A DNA stretch of 64,000 nt, from NCBI GenBank assembly GCA_015179125.1, contig WHVA01000100.1, forward strand, positions 204,152 through 268,151. Reading direction: 5' to 3'. This stretch comes from Gautieria morchelliformis (taxonomy: Eukaryota; Basidiomycota; Agaricomycetes; Gomphales; Gomphaceae). This document shows positions 1 through 12,300 of the stretch, piece by piece. Position 1 is the first letter of the stretch. Each line of letters begins with the position of its first letter. The translations under genes were made by a program, and so were the position numbers. The notes under the pieces were generated by a model that was given only the letters and a program-made list of their open reading frames with translations, had not been told where the DNA came from and did not search any database.

Positions 1-1501
1 AGGATGCCTAGAAAGTTCGTAGAGTGCCCAGGAAGTCGTCGAAGCCGTTGTCTCATGTCCGGCGAGGAAGAGCGTACTGATCAAGATATGTTAATATAGG
101 TCTCAGAATACAGAAGGATATTCACGTAAGTTGAGCCAGGATCTCCTCATTGTCAAGCTTGGTCTTGGGGTCTTCCGATAAGTTCGCTTTAACTGAAGTA
201 ACAGTGAGTGGTATATGAAACTGTGCATGTCGGGGGTATAGGATTACTTAGAATGCTCATGACGTCCTTGGCTCCATCTTTACCCTCTGCGGGTGATGCC
301 ATCTGTCGATCTACGAGCCTTTGCGCCACTCCCCGGGATATCTTCATGAGGCTCCGGAATCTCCGCAGTCGTTTTATCGGAGCACGTTGAGCTAAAGCCA
401 CCAACCATTGCGGAAGCAGACCAATAAAGGCGTCATAGGCGAGGTTGAAATCGGAACGATTCAGGTTTGTATCCACACTGGATTTATGGTGAGCACATCC
501 GAACAGTGCAAGAATAAACCCCTGGGGAAACGAACAACAGGTTTTTGTATGCATTGGCAAGCTCATTGTCGGAGCCCTGGTCGAGCGCGCCAAATTGATA
601 ATCGAATGCCGCTGCATAACAACACAGTCAATACCATCCATACTGTATTGCCGGCTTGCTCACCAATACCGATAGCATCCAGAGTCGTGCGTGCGAGCCA
701 TGTAGGGACATCGACAACAGCAGATGACCGCCCAGTCTCACGCACGTACTCCTTCAGTTTGCTCACGGTCTAAGCCATGTGTTAGGTCTGATGAGAGCCA
801 TGAGCGAGTCGCGTACTTTCTGGGCAGTGTGGTGAAAGAGAGGAAGAAAACCCCTCAGCGCGCCATATGAAAAGGCGGGGTTCATTATCTTTCTGTGGCG
901 CGAATGTTGCATTCCTACGGAATTGAAACTGTCAGCTCGCGCACAGGTGCGGCAACAAAGAGAACCTTCAGCCCAGACGATGCCTTTGCCGATAGTGAGT
1001 GAAGTGTTTGCGCGGTTTTCCGGAGGTTTGGCAAAATGGTAAGCAGAGGTATTGAGGATGTATTGCAGTGCCTGTCCATGGTCAATGTTTGATAAACTTT
1101 ACAAGGGAGTGACGGGTGAAACCTTGGGATCTGTGATAAAGAGCATTTCGCGCTGTTATCGAAAGATGACTGGGTTCAATGGGATAGCCATAGCGCGGTA
1201 TAAGAAATTATACTCAACGCCAAACGTCCCTTTGATGCATACGGCATTGCCATATTCGCGCATCCATGCGAAGTCTGCCTCGCCTACCTCCTTCGGCCTG
1301 AACAATGCGGGAGTATTTCCTAAGGATGATGATCAGTGCAATTAAGCTTATAAGAATGTAGAAGACTATACCAACGAGCCATGAGCCAGGCGGTGGCCCT
1401 GGGAGGAATGCGATGGAGCGAGCGCGAAGACGACGGAGCCACGAGGCAAGGACAAAAAGTGCAGCTAGCAATGGGGCTGCTAGAAGGTAGGGAGGCATCA
1501 T
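1..1501 (-). CDS. Cytochrome P450 monooxygenase, 5' part (cut by left edge)
   Basis: Heme-thiolate monooxygenase, probably ER-anchored. Exons on the minus strand: 1501-1372, 1319-1219, 1152-1123, 1071-966, 914-817, 769-664, 611-536, 477-248, 192-126 and 76 to beyond base 1; all phases agree. The start ATG at 1501 gives a hydrophobic anchor (residues about 4-22) followed by the proline-rich hinge LPGPPPGSW. Then come TDPKALQYIL, GIVWAEGMQHSRHRKIMNPAF (the helix C region with WxxxR-like HxRxRK), LDAIGIAAFDYQFGALD, and the I-helix oxygen-activation motif AGHETT in the last visible exon. About 340 residues are visible of a usual 500-550; the ExxR and heme-binding Cys motifs lie outside the window. 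The substrate cannot be predicted. The family assignment is firm; the exon 5/6 junction (intron 770-816) is the least certain splice. Confidence 0.93.
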
Positions 1502-3321
1502 GGTGATCTGGTACTGGTCAAGTTGTGGATGTACTGCGCGCAGTCGACCCGCTTTTATGACGGATGGACCGGAAGGAGAATGGCCTGTGGGGTAATGCTA
1601 ATACTGTATGCAATCGGCAAAAACGACCGGTTTCTAAACATGCTGACGCAACGAAATTGTGGATGAACCTTGATTTGACCATGGAAATTATGGGCACGAG
1701 CATAGGAGATACTAATGGATGGACGAGCTGGTGCAAAGAGACAGAGAGCTGGTATGGCGTGGACCCTAAAGCGTCGTATAATTGCAAGAATATTCAGTAG
1801 TCGGGGGTGATGACGCAAAAGCTAACATGTCATTGTGGGGTGCCGAATGGCTGGAGCTGGCTATGTGATCACAGTAACGTTAACTGAACCGCTGTTCACA
1901 GGATATGATGTAAAGTCGTCACGCGTCGTCTAAGCATTCCAGAATTCCCAGCCAGAAGCTTTGATGAAAGTGAAGACGGCTCCGTCGGTCTGGATGGCCA
2001 ATAGCAACCGGAACCGACTTGGTGTACGTGTTCACTCAGGCGTAGTGGGGATCAGTAGAAGATTTGAATGAAGAATGCCTGATGCAGCCTAGTTTCAACT
2101 GTGATCTGCGCGGGCGTCACTCCCGATTAGTGACGATCGACCGATCGATATCGATGACTGAGTCCCGATACAGACGATATGGAGACCCGTAACATTGGAT
2201 CCCGCGACAGGACGAATTCAAATCCGAATCCCGGACAGTACACTTGGCGCCCAAGCACTCGCGCCCACTCCCACCCACCCAGCACCGTGACGCTGTTGCG
2301 CGTTGTCACACAACGCGTGGCGCCGTCCAGTTACACGAAAGAACCCCGTCACCACTCGGTCATCCGACCTTTCCGCCAGCGCGACCCCTTCTTCCGGTTC
2401 AATCGTGACCGCATTGTCGACATGATCAGAGCACTCCAGCAGAAAATAACCCTACACTGCTACGATGCAGAGGCCAAATTTTAAGAAACCAGATATACGT
2501 ACCTGCGACCGCAAAGACTGCGCCACTCATCGTTGTCCCGCCTATAGCATTGTAGACAAAAGCAGGGACGAACACTTTATAGCGGTTGTATAGTGCTTTC
2601 GTTGCTTCAGCTACGTTGACAGTAGCTATTAGCTATTAGTGAATGCCATAACATGGAATTAGGGCTGAGATGTGGTCTGGGAGATATATACTTGAGTGGG
2701 ACGGTGTCACGTCATTGGAGATGAACTCTGTGGTCCTTATTTTTGAGTATCCCCTCTTCGTCATGCATCATGGCCCCAAATCTTGGACACGGAACCGTAG
2801 CTGTCGAAGAGGAATCCTTGTAATATTTCTCTGAAGAATGATTTCCGCCAAGGAAGCACCCTCGCGCAATGCTAGTAGGCAGCTTCAGCCGGGGCCGCCG
2901 CCGTCTCACCCATTTCGACGTGTTCAGCTCGTTTTGAGAGATTCGAGAGGAAAGACTACGGTACCGGTGTCTCGGCCGAGATATTCCACTGGTCGGGTGA
3001 AACCAATTTCTAATCCACCTTCCGCGCTTGACGTAGGTATGAAAGAAGAGCAAGAAGAGCAAAACTGAATTGGATTACTTATTCAATCACAGGATATTGT
3101 GGCGACGTGTAGCGCCGGTTCGTACACTGCCCAAATTATGTCGAGTCCTACCTCCAGGTTCCATTGTACGTAATAACAGTCTAGACCAAAAGCGACATGT
3201 GTGCTGCTGGTGGGGCAGCGAAAGAATAAAGACGACTAGAGTAAAGCGAATGAGATGCGGCAATATGAAAAAATGAGAAAAAAAGAAAGGGTTGTTGTGA
3301 GCAGCAGTGACGTTACGGTGT
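1502..3321. other. Intergenic region, possible decayed exon
   Basis: No convincing complete gene. On the minus strand about 2503-2613 encodes a short hydrophobic stretch (ALYNRYKVFVPAFVYNAIGG, then TTMSGAVFAVA) followed directly by a good donor GTACGT at 2502-2497. It looks like one exon of a small membrane protein, but I could not join it to a start or a further exon. The rest, including the P450 promoter just above 1501, shows nothing I can name. Confidence 0.3.
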
Positions 3322-4443
3322 TCATTGCACTTTAGTGTCTTTATCCTTGCCCTTGCGGCGGCGAACGTCCAGCTGCTTACGGGTCATACGCGTGCCTAGC
3401 AGGACGTCCCAATGGATAAAGTATGGCTGGCTGAAGTTGGATTTGATGCCGACGGCCTGAACATTGCAGTCACGTCAGCTTCTGGAGTGGCACAAAGAGT
3501 GCTTCTCAAAACGGACCTGATGATGAATATCATGGTAGTCGGCGTTATTGCCGAAGAGCGCCTGGAGTGGATCCCACGGTAAGGCATACCCGCAGTGATC
3601 GTCGACAGTTTTGAGCGTGGAAATCGCGAACAGTACGGTTGCCTGGCGGATAGTCATAAAGGTGAGCTGCTGCGCCACGGCAGCGCCGAGAGTATCAAAG
3701 AGAAATCCTTCGAGGGGGTGGTTGTATAGTGCGCCGTACGCATAAGGGACATACAGCCGGTGGTGCACGGCATGGATACGCTTGTATAATGTTTTGTTCA
3801 TGTGAAACGCGCGGTGGAGAAAATATTGCCATGTATCAATTATGAATCTTCCTCGCAGTCAGACGAAGAGATGCAGGAGACGAGAGACAACGCACATGGC
3901 CAATAGGAACTGCGCAATTGGCACACCCCACCAGTATGACCACGAGAGAACCTGCTGCCCATTGGCGGCCAGAAACTCCTTCCCCTTTACCTCACCTAAG
4001 ACTGTAACTGTGAGTCGCACCACCCACTTGCTGAGCTGCCTCATCTCGGCTGTGTGATTGCGAAAGGCATCGCTCTCAGAATCGTCAAGCCACAGGATAC
4101 CCAACACAGTCTGCACGACCTGCTGCAGGATAACGGCAATAATGACGTCCTTGCGGGACACAAGGTTTTTGGATTTGATTTCCTCGGATTCGTGGATACG
4201 GTATTTGGCCGACCACTGGAATATGTCCAAGTCTAGAAGATGAAAGAAAAAGGAGAGTGCCCAGTAGGATACGAGGGGAGAGATGAGTGAGAGAGCTTTA
4301 TCGTTGATTCCTGGAACCACTGAGACAGAGGAAATGTGGTAGAACGGATGCTGCACAGGACTGGGGACGAGGGCATCTGAGTCAAAAAATGGATACGCTC
4401 GGAAGAAGGAGGTGTTGAAGGTATTGTGGAACAATGCGTCCAT
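3322..4443 (-). CDS. SUR2: Sphinganine C4-hydroxylase (SUR2-like, fatty acid hydroxylase superfamily)
   Basis: Di-iron membrane hydroxylase that converts sphinganine to phytosphingosine (4-hydroxysphinganine) in the ER for ceramide synthesis. Three exons, 4443-3896, 3847-3517 and 3456-3322, give 337 aa, the usual family length. The three histidine boxes are in place: HRAFH (194-198), HAVHH (208-212) and HDIHH (288-292). Strong SUR2-specific text surrounds them: DTWQYFLHR, HHRLYVPYAYGALYNHPLEG, GYALPWDPLQ, and FSQPYFIHWDVLLGTRM near the C-terminus. Several hydrophobic segments precede box 1. The intron 3457-3516 falls directly after the third box. The C-terminus is basic (RRRKGKDKDTK). Neighbours are not obviously related. 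Function is assigned by family; substrate chain preference is unknown. Confidence 0.93.
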
Positions 4444-5613
4444 GCTAGACGTGAACTAGACGTACAGTAAGTGGTCTTTGGCAGAGAAAGATGTGCTTAG
4501 TTTTCGCGGGACATGGGGCGGGGAGGCCTTATGTAAACCGCACGTGGACGAGACCCCGCGAGCCGGGACCTCGCGTACTGGATCCAGGCCAATGATCCCG
4601 TGAGGCAGCTGAATCAGCTGTTGACCAGCACATCGGCTGCCCCAGCAATTTTTCTAAAAGACTGTTTTTGCTACCAATAAATATTATTTTGAATAAATTA
4701 TGGACAAGTATGGGTGAGGAAGCCTATTGCAGGGGCCTACGTTGCAAGGGCACGCCTGTTAAATACTTTGCGAGCTGGACTGGGATGTACACAGCTGTCA
4801 TGTACATAAGGAAGCGTCTCTTGACAGTCGGAACTTTTGATTAAATTAATCGAAAGATGGACAGAACCAAGTATCAGGCACCCGCAGGCTCCTGCCAGTG
4901 CGTGTCAGGTCAGCGTGGAACGGTGGAACTGCGGAAATAATTGAGCATGACATACATCCTGGCTCGTATGAGATAGTTGATGCGGTCCAAAGGGAAGCTC
5001 TCTCGACTGAGCAACGGCGACTAAGTGCACTGCTGCCGATGCATACTAGTGGCACGTCTTTCCTCCAATTCGTCTACACTACACGCCCGTTATTAATATG
5101 GGATGGGAGCATCAAGGTCTGGTGACTTGTGTCGAGATAACATCTGCCAAAGATGGGATCTGCAGTGCTCCAATCGACTGATCATTCAAGAAACAAAGCG
5201 CGGGTGGGCAAATCAATCCTAGGAGTACGGAGACATTTCAAACTGGAAGGCACATCAGGTGGGATGTATATATATATAACCTGGGGGTAGGAGGGAACGT
5301 CAGGCTAGGGTCCTTTGATTGTATGAGCAAGCACTCCCAAGATGATCGGCTTACCCAACATGGTTTCGCTCAAATCCATACCCAACAACACAGGGATTGA
5401 CATCGACTTCGTAACGAAGGGAAGCGCCGGGTATAAATAATATTCTGGTTTGCACGAGTCACATCCACGTCGTGAAGCAATCCAGTAAATTAGGCTACAC
5501 ATACAGTCTAGGATATAAACAGGGGCCCCAACATCGTATTCCTGTACAAGTACACTCAAACGCCGCGCCACGATTTTCCATATACAAGTCCACTGGGAGG
5601 AAGCAAACGTAGG
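4444..5613. other. Intergenic region
   Basis: Contains the SUR2 promoter and the 3' side of CRIPT. A short TA run (TATATATATA) lies near 5268-5278. ORFs here (for example 5305-5571 minus, 88 aa) have no recognisable domain and no splice context, so none is called. Confidence 0.4.
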
Positions 5614-6068
5614 TTATTTGCTCGACATGACGTAGCCTGTCGTATCGAGAATCTTCTTCCCGCATATACTACATATTCCCTTTTTGTATGCGCATCCTGA
5701 ATCCAAGGTAAGACCAATTATGTGGAAAATATGGGCATACATACCATGACAGTATTTGGCTGTGTTCTGCGATACGTTTTGTTTACAATCTTTACATTTG
5801 CCGCCATATGGCTGTAATCACCTTTTATTAACCAAAGTTATCGTGATAATGTAAAGGACACACCGTATATCGACTCTTGGACCCTCCCGCTTTCGTCAAA
5901 AGCTTGTTCTCTCCGATTCTGCGAGAGCCTGACGCCACCTGGCTGCCGGCAGAAGAGAATGGATCTGGGGCGGCCACCTTTGATAATTTCTGGGTATGAA
6001 CGTAGGTTAGTGAGAAACGTTCGTACGGGGAATGCACCCCAAACCTTCGTACACTTCTCGCAGACCAT
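5614..6068 (-). CDS. CRIPT: CRIPT family zinc-binding protein
   Basis: Small conserved eukaryotic protein; the human homologue binds PDZ domains and is tied to the minor spliceosome. Four exons (6068-6045, 5977-5864, 5811-5745, 5696-5614) give 95 aa, close to the usual about 100. It starts MVCEKCTK, typical of the family, then IGENKLLTKAG, then the cysteine ladder CKDC, YCHGCAYKKGICSICGKK, and ends with ILDTTGYVMSSK, matching the conserved CRIPT tail. The CxxC pairs are spaced for zinc binding. Exon 1 is only 24 nt, so automated gene callers may miss the true start and choose a false start in a longer frame. The PDZ-ligand C-terminus of animal CRIPT is not conserved here. Confidence 0.93.
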
Positions 6069-6325
6069 GGCGGAGAAAAGGATATTACTTTGTCAGCTCC
6101 GGCATAAGCCGGTCGCGCGTGGCGCAAGCCTTTCCGGAAAAGTGAATATATTGACATTGGGGTATTCCTTTGCCAATATCCCCGACGACAAACTACAAGT
6201 ATATACTAGCAAATAATAATACAAGCTAAAGATACAAGCAAGTTGGTGCGAAGAGCGAATGATTGGCAGATCAAGATGTGAGATGACAGTGAGCTGTCGT
6301 GCTCAGTGGTAACGCTTCTACTTAT

Positions 6326-9300
6326 CTATAGCATGTCCTCCAGTGTCCTGGCTTCAGTTCTCTTTTCAAAAATCTCCGTGTCGATTGTGTCAATGGTCAA
6401 GAAACGCCAGATATGGACCGTTTTGGTCTGGCCAAACCGCCGTAAACGACCGATGGCCTGAGTCTCACAAGCGTCGTATATCTCTTGCGAGGCAGTAAGT
6501 AAGGGGGAGAGGAAAATAGCATGGTTCGCCGAGGTAAGGTTACTAATTTGCTGTTAATAATAGGGATCGTTTGTCGACGGACGGGACTTACGCTCCACTC
6601 GCACTCTCGTCAGTTACGTTGAGGAGGAGAACGCGCTGTGATCCACCGCTCTGGAACGTCTCTAGGTTCCTACTTTTCACTGTGGCAGTGCCTTTTATCT
6701 CCAGGAATTGAATTTTTTGGGCAGTGAGCGCCTCATTCACTTTCTTCATCAGGTCGGGGAACTGAACGAAGATTAACACTCGTTCTTGTTTGGGAATCTG
6801 GTTTCTGTCGATGGATAAAAGAAACATCAACGCCCCGTCAACAATAGAGCATTACCACGCACTTGATCAATTCTACCACTTGTTCGAGCTTCCGCCCGAA
6901 GTGTTTGCCATTGCCATCTCGTATAGCATCATCAATACCCAAAGTCTGCGCCTTGACAATGTTCAAGACCCTTGCGGCAGCCATGCACTCGCCAGATGCA
7001 TTATACACGCACTCCTCCTTCTCCGCGCAAGCAGTGACACAGGAATGGCATCCCATGTGCCCACAAGAACTGAGAACACCTATTTCCGTGATTGGGAGTG
7101 AAGCCTTGTCGCACCTAGGACAATGGACAGGTGATATTTCTTGTTGCTCTTGCTTCTGTAAATCACGAACAACCGTGAAATATCGTAATGAACGAACGCG
7201 CCCAACGAGCTCCTTCGTCAACTTCCGGAGATCGTGGGTATGTTCACGATGTTCCCAAATCAGATCGGCGATGTCTTGAGGCTTCTCCTTTCCTTTCCCC
7301 TTGGGCTTCCCTTTGAGAGGCTTGGCTGGGAGAGTTGGCTTGTCGGACGGTGTTGTATTGGTGGTGGTTTTAAGTGGAACAGGGGCATCAAGTCCTGCCT
7401 CGTCGAGAACTTCAAGAATCATGTTAGTAGCATCCTTATCGCCAACGCCTTCGGTTCGTGTGACACGTAACCATTCCTCGAAGAGACTTTCCTCGTCTGT
7501 TTTGCCTATGCGCTTCTTCATCTCCATCGCTTCGACGACGTTTTTGTATAGATCAGCACGGCACTCTTGAAGTTGGGCAGTGCGATCTTTGACGATGATT
7601 TCACAAGCCTTCATAGCATTGTCCTTGTCGCCGGTGTCAAGGTCAAAATGCGAACATCGCTTAAGTAGCGCCTCTTCGGCAGAACTAGGACATTTAGTTA
7701 AAGTATGTTGCACGGTTTGAAATGAGAACTACTTACTTGCTCTCGCCAAGGGATTTCTGCAGCCGCTTTTCACGATCGCTTTCATTCTTTCTACCACGCT
7801 TAATAGTCATGTCCAGAGCACGTAGATGGTGATCGAGTTCCAGATAAATGGCACGTTCGGCAGCTGGCAGTTTAACAGGCTCAAGGTGCTCCTCGGCAGG
7901 TATTTCGTCGATCTCTGGTTTATTCTAATTGGCTAGGGTCAGTTCACGTTCTTTCACCGGACCGGTTGACACACCTGCCGAACGAACTGATCCAGGAAAC
8001 CTTGACCAACCTGGTGTCTGTGAGCATGCCATTCAAGGCTGCGGACTTCGCGGAAAGAGTGAAATTTCTCAACCTCTGTGTAAGCTAGTTCAGTAATAGT
8101 TTCCCGGAAGGACATACTCAAAGGACTCGCCGGTCTGCTCGCGTCGCCTCTTTTTCATCTGGGCTGATTGCCCTTCACCATCATCATCAATGCCCAAATG
8201 GATATCCAAGAAAACCGCAATAGTCTTCAACGATGGGAAGTCGTGAACTGGAGGGGTACCAGAAAGGACCCAGCGGCATGTGGCTTGAAGATTCGTAATG
8301 AGAGAGTGCGTTTTGCCGTCAAGGTAAGTGTACTCGTCGATGACAAGTCGATAGAAATGGAACATTTCAAGAGGCGGAGCCTGCATCTCCTTCCAATTCT
8401 TCTTCACTGACGACGATTTCAACTTCCAAGGGTCAGCAGCGGCTCGACTGATTTTGGGCTTTCTTTCTTTCTTCATCTTTTTCCTAGGCGTCTCGTCCTC
8501 GTCCTCGTCCTCATCTTCACTCGTAATGACATGGTTCTTCCTTTTCTTCCCCCCTTTGCCTTTTGAGGGTGCCTCATCGATATCCATATCATCTTTGGCG
8601 TTCTTTGACTTCCCAGTGGCTTTGGCTTTGGGCTTTGGCTTTGGCTTTGGCTTTGCTCCGGCCTTAACCTTCGGGTTTGGCCCATCACTCGCGTCAGAAT
8701 CGTCTGGGTCGGCCGGCGAAACCTCATCCTCTGAGTCAGAGTCAGCCATCTCCATTCCTTGGGCATCAGGTTCGGAGTTCGCATATTCGCTGGCAGAATG
8801 TACGTCTTCGTCATCGGAAATCACGATTTTCGTAGCCTTCTTGGCCCGCCTTGAAGGACGTTTCGGGACAGAATCACTATCGAACCCTTCATCCTCATCA
8901 ACTGGTGAAGACGACACAATCTGAGATGGTTTGGGACGATGTGGTATGGCAACTTCAACAACGAGGTTGGGCGTGGGGGTGCTACCCAACAACGGCGATG
9001 AGCTCTGTGACGTTGACACCTTGCCATTTTCTTCTGAGGTCTTGGACGCGTTCACGGTACGATACTGCTTGCCTTTGAGACGCTTGGATGGCACGAAGTC
9101 CTCTGATGGCTTATCGACTATTAAAAGGGCAGTGAAGACTGTAGTACGGTCGAGGTATTCATATATTACTCACCATTTTTCTCCGCCTCTTCAATCTTGG
9201 CAGCGACCGCCGAGGCGCCATCTTTCCGCAAAAGTCCCACTTGGCTCCCGAGAGCTGATAAAGTCTGCTTCAAACGTGCATTGAAGTATCTTCCTTCTTG

Positions 9301-12300
9301 GGTGGGGAGTGTCCCTGCAGTAGAGAATGCCTCCAAGTTCGCGAGATACACAGAAGATTTGAATAAATTCGAGGCCACAACAACAATGTCAGCATCTTGG
9401 ATATTCTCGATAGTCAATGAATTCAAGTTGGCGGCTGTCGAGATGACAACAACCTCGAACTTCTTGCCACAGAACTTCTGCACCTCGGACGCCCATTGAC
9501 GGGTGAGGTGAGGCGGCACGACAACCAATGTACCTCTGACTGGGATGCGACCCCGTGCGAAGTCACTAGAGGGTGCATCGGCTTTGGTAGGTGGGGCACT
9601 ATCAATAAGTCCAAGTGTGATAGCGGTCTTCCCATAACCAACCTCATCGGCCAGGACGCCGCCTCGAACACGAACGGGACGCTGGGCGCGACCTTCGGCT
9701 CTCCAGCTAAGGGGTTCAAGAACGGCCTCGGAGATCTCTTCTTCAATAAATGCCGGCGCGTCCGTGGATTCTTGTTTGATCATCCAACCTAAGGAACGAA
9801 GTTGCTCCGGACGAAGGGGAATTCGGAAGTGCCGGGGCTGTGCATGTTCTGGATCGTGTTTGTTCCCTGACAGTCGGAATTTGGGAAGGTGGAGCTTCGC
9901 AGGTGGCGTGTAATCTGTAGTAAGTCTCCATGAAAGATGGGGCGCCTCTGGACGATGTTCAGTAGGAAGACGAGAGACAGCACGGTGCACTAGGGAGGTG
10001 ACATTGACCCCAATCCGTACGTTACCCATCCCAGTCTCCTCATCAAGTTTTAACTGAGTTACGAAAGCACTAGGACGGTGCTTCAAGGCCTGCTCATATG
10101 CTCCAGCTTGAGACTGATCCTCAACTGCCTTGACCTTACGATCGAGCTTCTTCCAAAGTAAACGGGGTGGTGTTGGCGCGCATCGTTCGCAGTTGTGAAT
10201 TTCATCTTGGACCTGAATATCCACCCAGGAGTCAACGTGACCATCAATGTTCTTGATACGCTCTATGATCCACGCCAAGGACTGAAACACCGTACGCGCA
10301 TGTACGGCATCAACTTCTTGCCACGTATTACGGGGCCACTCTGGACCAGTCTGACCTTGAAGAGCTACTTCACATGTCAGTATTGCGTTGGCACTGGCAC
10401 ACGCTGCATTTGAAGCTACGACTTCAAGTTGCCTCGCAGGGACAGCATACTGCGCTGCGCGCTTCGTGAGCTGCATTAGGGCGATGTGAGGTTCGGACAG
10501 CTGGACAAACAGGATAATACGAACCAGTAAATGAGCCTTAGATGCACGCACCCAAACACACGGAACGTGGCAAGTGACAGTCTCAGATTCCCCGGCAGAG
10601 CTTTGTCTCCACTTCGGATTGAGACGGCCAATGATGGGCCGTGTCTCTCCAAACTCATACCTGCGCTTACTGATAGAGAAGACAAATGCGTCTTCCGTGG
10701 AATCACCGCATCGGGTGGGGTCAACAAAAAGGAACAAGTCTGGAAGGCTTGTGTCATTGTCGACTTTCTTGTGCAAAGAGCTGTTGGCGGCACCGCACTG
10801 GGGCAAGTAGTTATAAACACCAGAAATGTCTCGATCTAGCACGGACGCATGTTCAGCTGGAACAGTGACCCGTAATCGAGAATGCACAATTCGTTCCTTG
10901 AAGGACGATCCTTGCAATCCCAGGCGAGACTCCCAGGCGGGAACAAGCTCGCCAACACCTTCAATTTCAAGGTCAAGGGAAGTGGCTTGTGGCAGCGCAA
11001 ATTCCCAAACGCCGTCGAGCAGATTCTTGTTGCAAACGAAGCGGCCAACAGGGAAAGCGAGCAAGTTGCGCACGGGACTATTCGCGGGAACGGACGCCTC
11101 AGGCTTTCCAAAGAGACGCCATTCAGCTCGTTTGGGATGAAGTAACAGCTCAAGAGATGCTGTCGGCGAACCATACGTTGCGACCCATATTTCCTGGCGC
11201 TTCAATGCAGCAAAGCGAAGTTCACTTTGTGAGGCTGCAAGCACAGCGGCTGCCCAAGTATCCCATTCGCCGTCCTCGATCGCCGTGTTCGAGGATTTTC
11301 TGATCTCTTGTAAGTAACCCTTGTCGACGCCCTTGATACTCAAGCACATAGGGAGCGCGGCCTTAAGCTCAGCAGAGAACTCCGTCGGTAGAAGACGAGG
11401 TGATGCTGCGAGATCAATTGTCCTATATTTGTGTTCAGGACGTCCACCACACTTAACGCATGCGGATGTGCCACAGTCTTCGCAACGTTGGACGTCGCGC
11501 GAAGTCATACCTGTGCGACCTTCACAGTCGCATAGGCGGGATGAACGCTCGGCATTCTTGAGAAGGGATGTAAGACAATGTTCCACCGTCGTGGCCAAAT
11601 CGAGAGGCTTCAGATCGAGTTGTTTGTCTCCTGTGATGTGGTCCTGTATGCTCGCACTTGGAGCATCGATTTCCATTGCATCTTCCGTCTCTTCGTTCGG
11701 GCCGCCTTTGAGAAGTTTCTTGCCTATTACAAGCGCCGCCATAATGCTGGCACCAATGACGGTCGTCGACATCGCATTGCCGGCCAGGTCAGCGAGCTGG
11801 TCCTCGGTCTCACGAGTGAGAAGAAGTTCATCGACAGGTAAACCCTGGAGCGAAAGCGCCTCGAGCCCAATCATCGGTCCACCACGATTCGTGATATATG
11901 GAATCATTGAGGGGGTTAGGCAAGGGCAAATTCCGGGACGACTGCCTATGTTTCTATCAACGTTTTGAGACAGGTTCCAAACTTGACTGAGGGGAGAGTC
12001 AGAAGAGCAAATTACACAGCCAGTCGTGCAAAGTCACTGACGTCTTATAGGACGGATCGATACCGTCTTTAGCTGCGCGAAGTAGTGAGATGTCCATTAG
12101 GTCCCACACGCGCTCAACCTGCGCAACACCCCAATCGTTCCATGCAAAATCAGGTAGACTACAATATCCGCCTGAATATGAAGCTTAGTCGTTAACTACC
12201 ACCTGCCAGAGTTGATAACGAACCTTCGTCCCACCCTGTGAGCGGGCGTTTCCCTCCGAGCTCTTCCTCCAAACGAGCACGTTGATGACGAGATTCACAC

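Noticed and set aside
189-641. 150-aa minus-strand frame taken as one gene
   Set aside because: It runs through three introns of the P450; only part of it is exon.
5305-5571. 88-aa minus-strand frame downstream of CRIPT
   Set aside because: No homology I recognise, no splice signals, lies in the likely 3' region of CRIPT.
8454-8924. 156-aa plus-strand open frame, Ser-rich
   Set aside because: Antisense shadow of the acidic/basic insert in DNMT5; low complexity mirrored.
11321-11968. 215-aa plus-strand open frame
   Set aside because: Antisense of the conserved DNMT5 exon 9174-11986; no domain.
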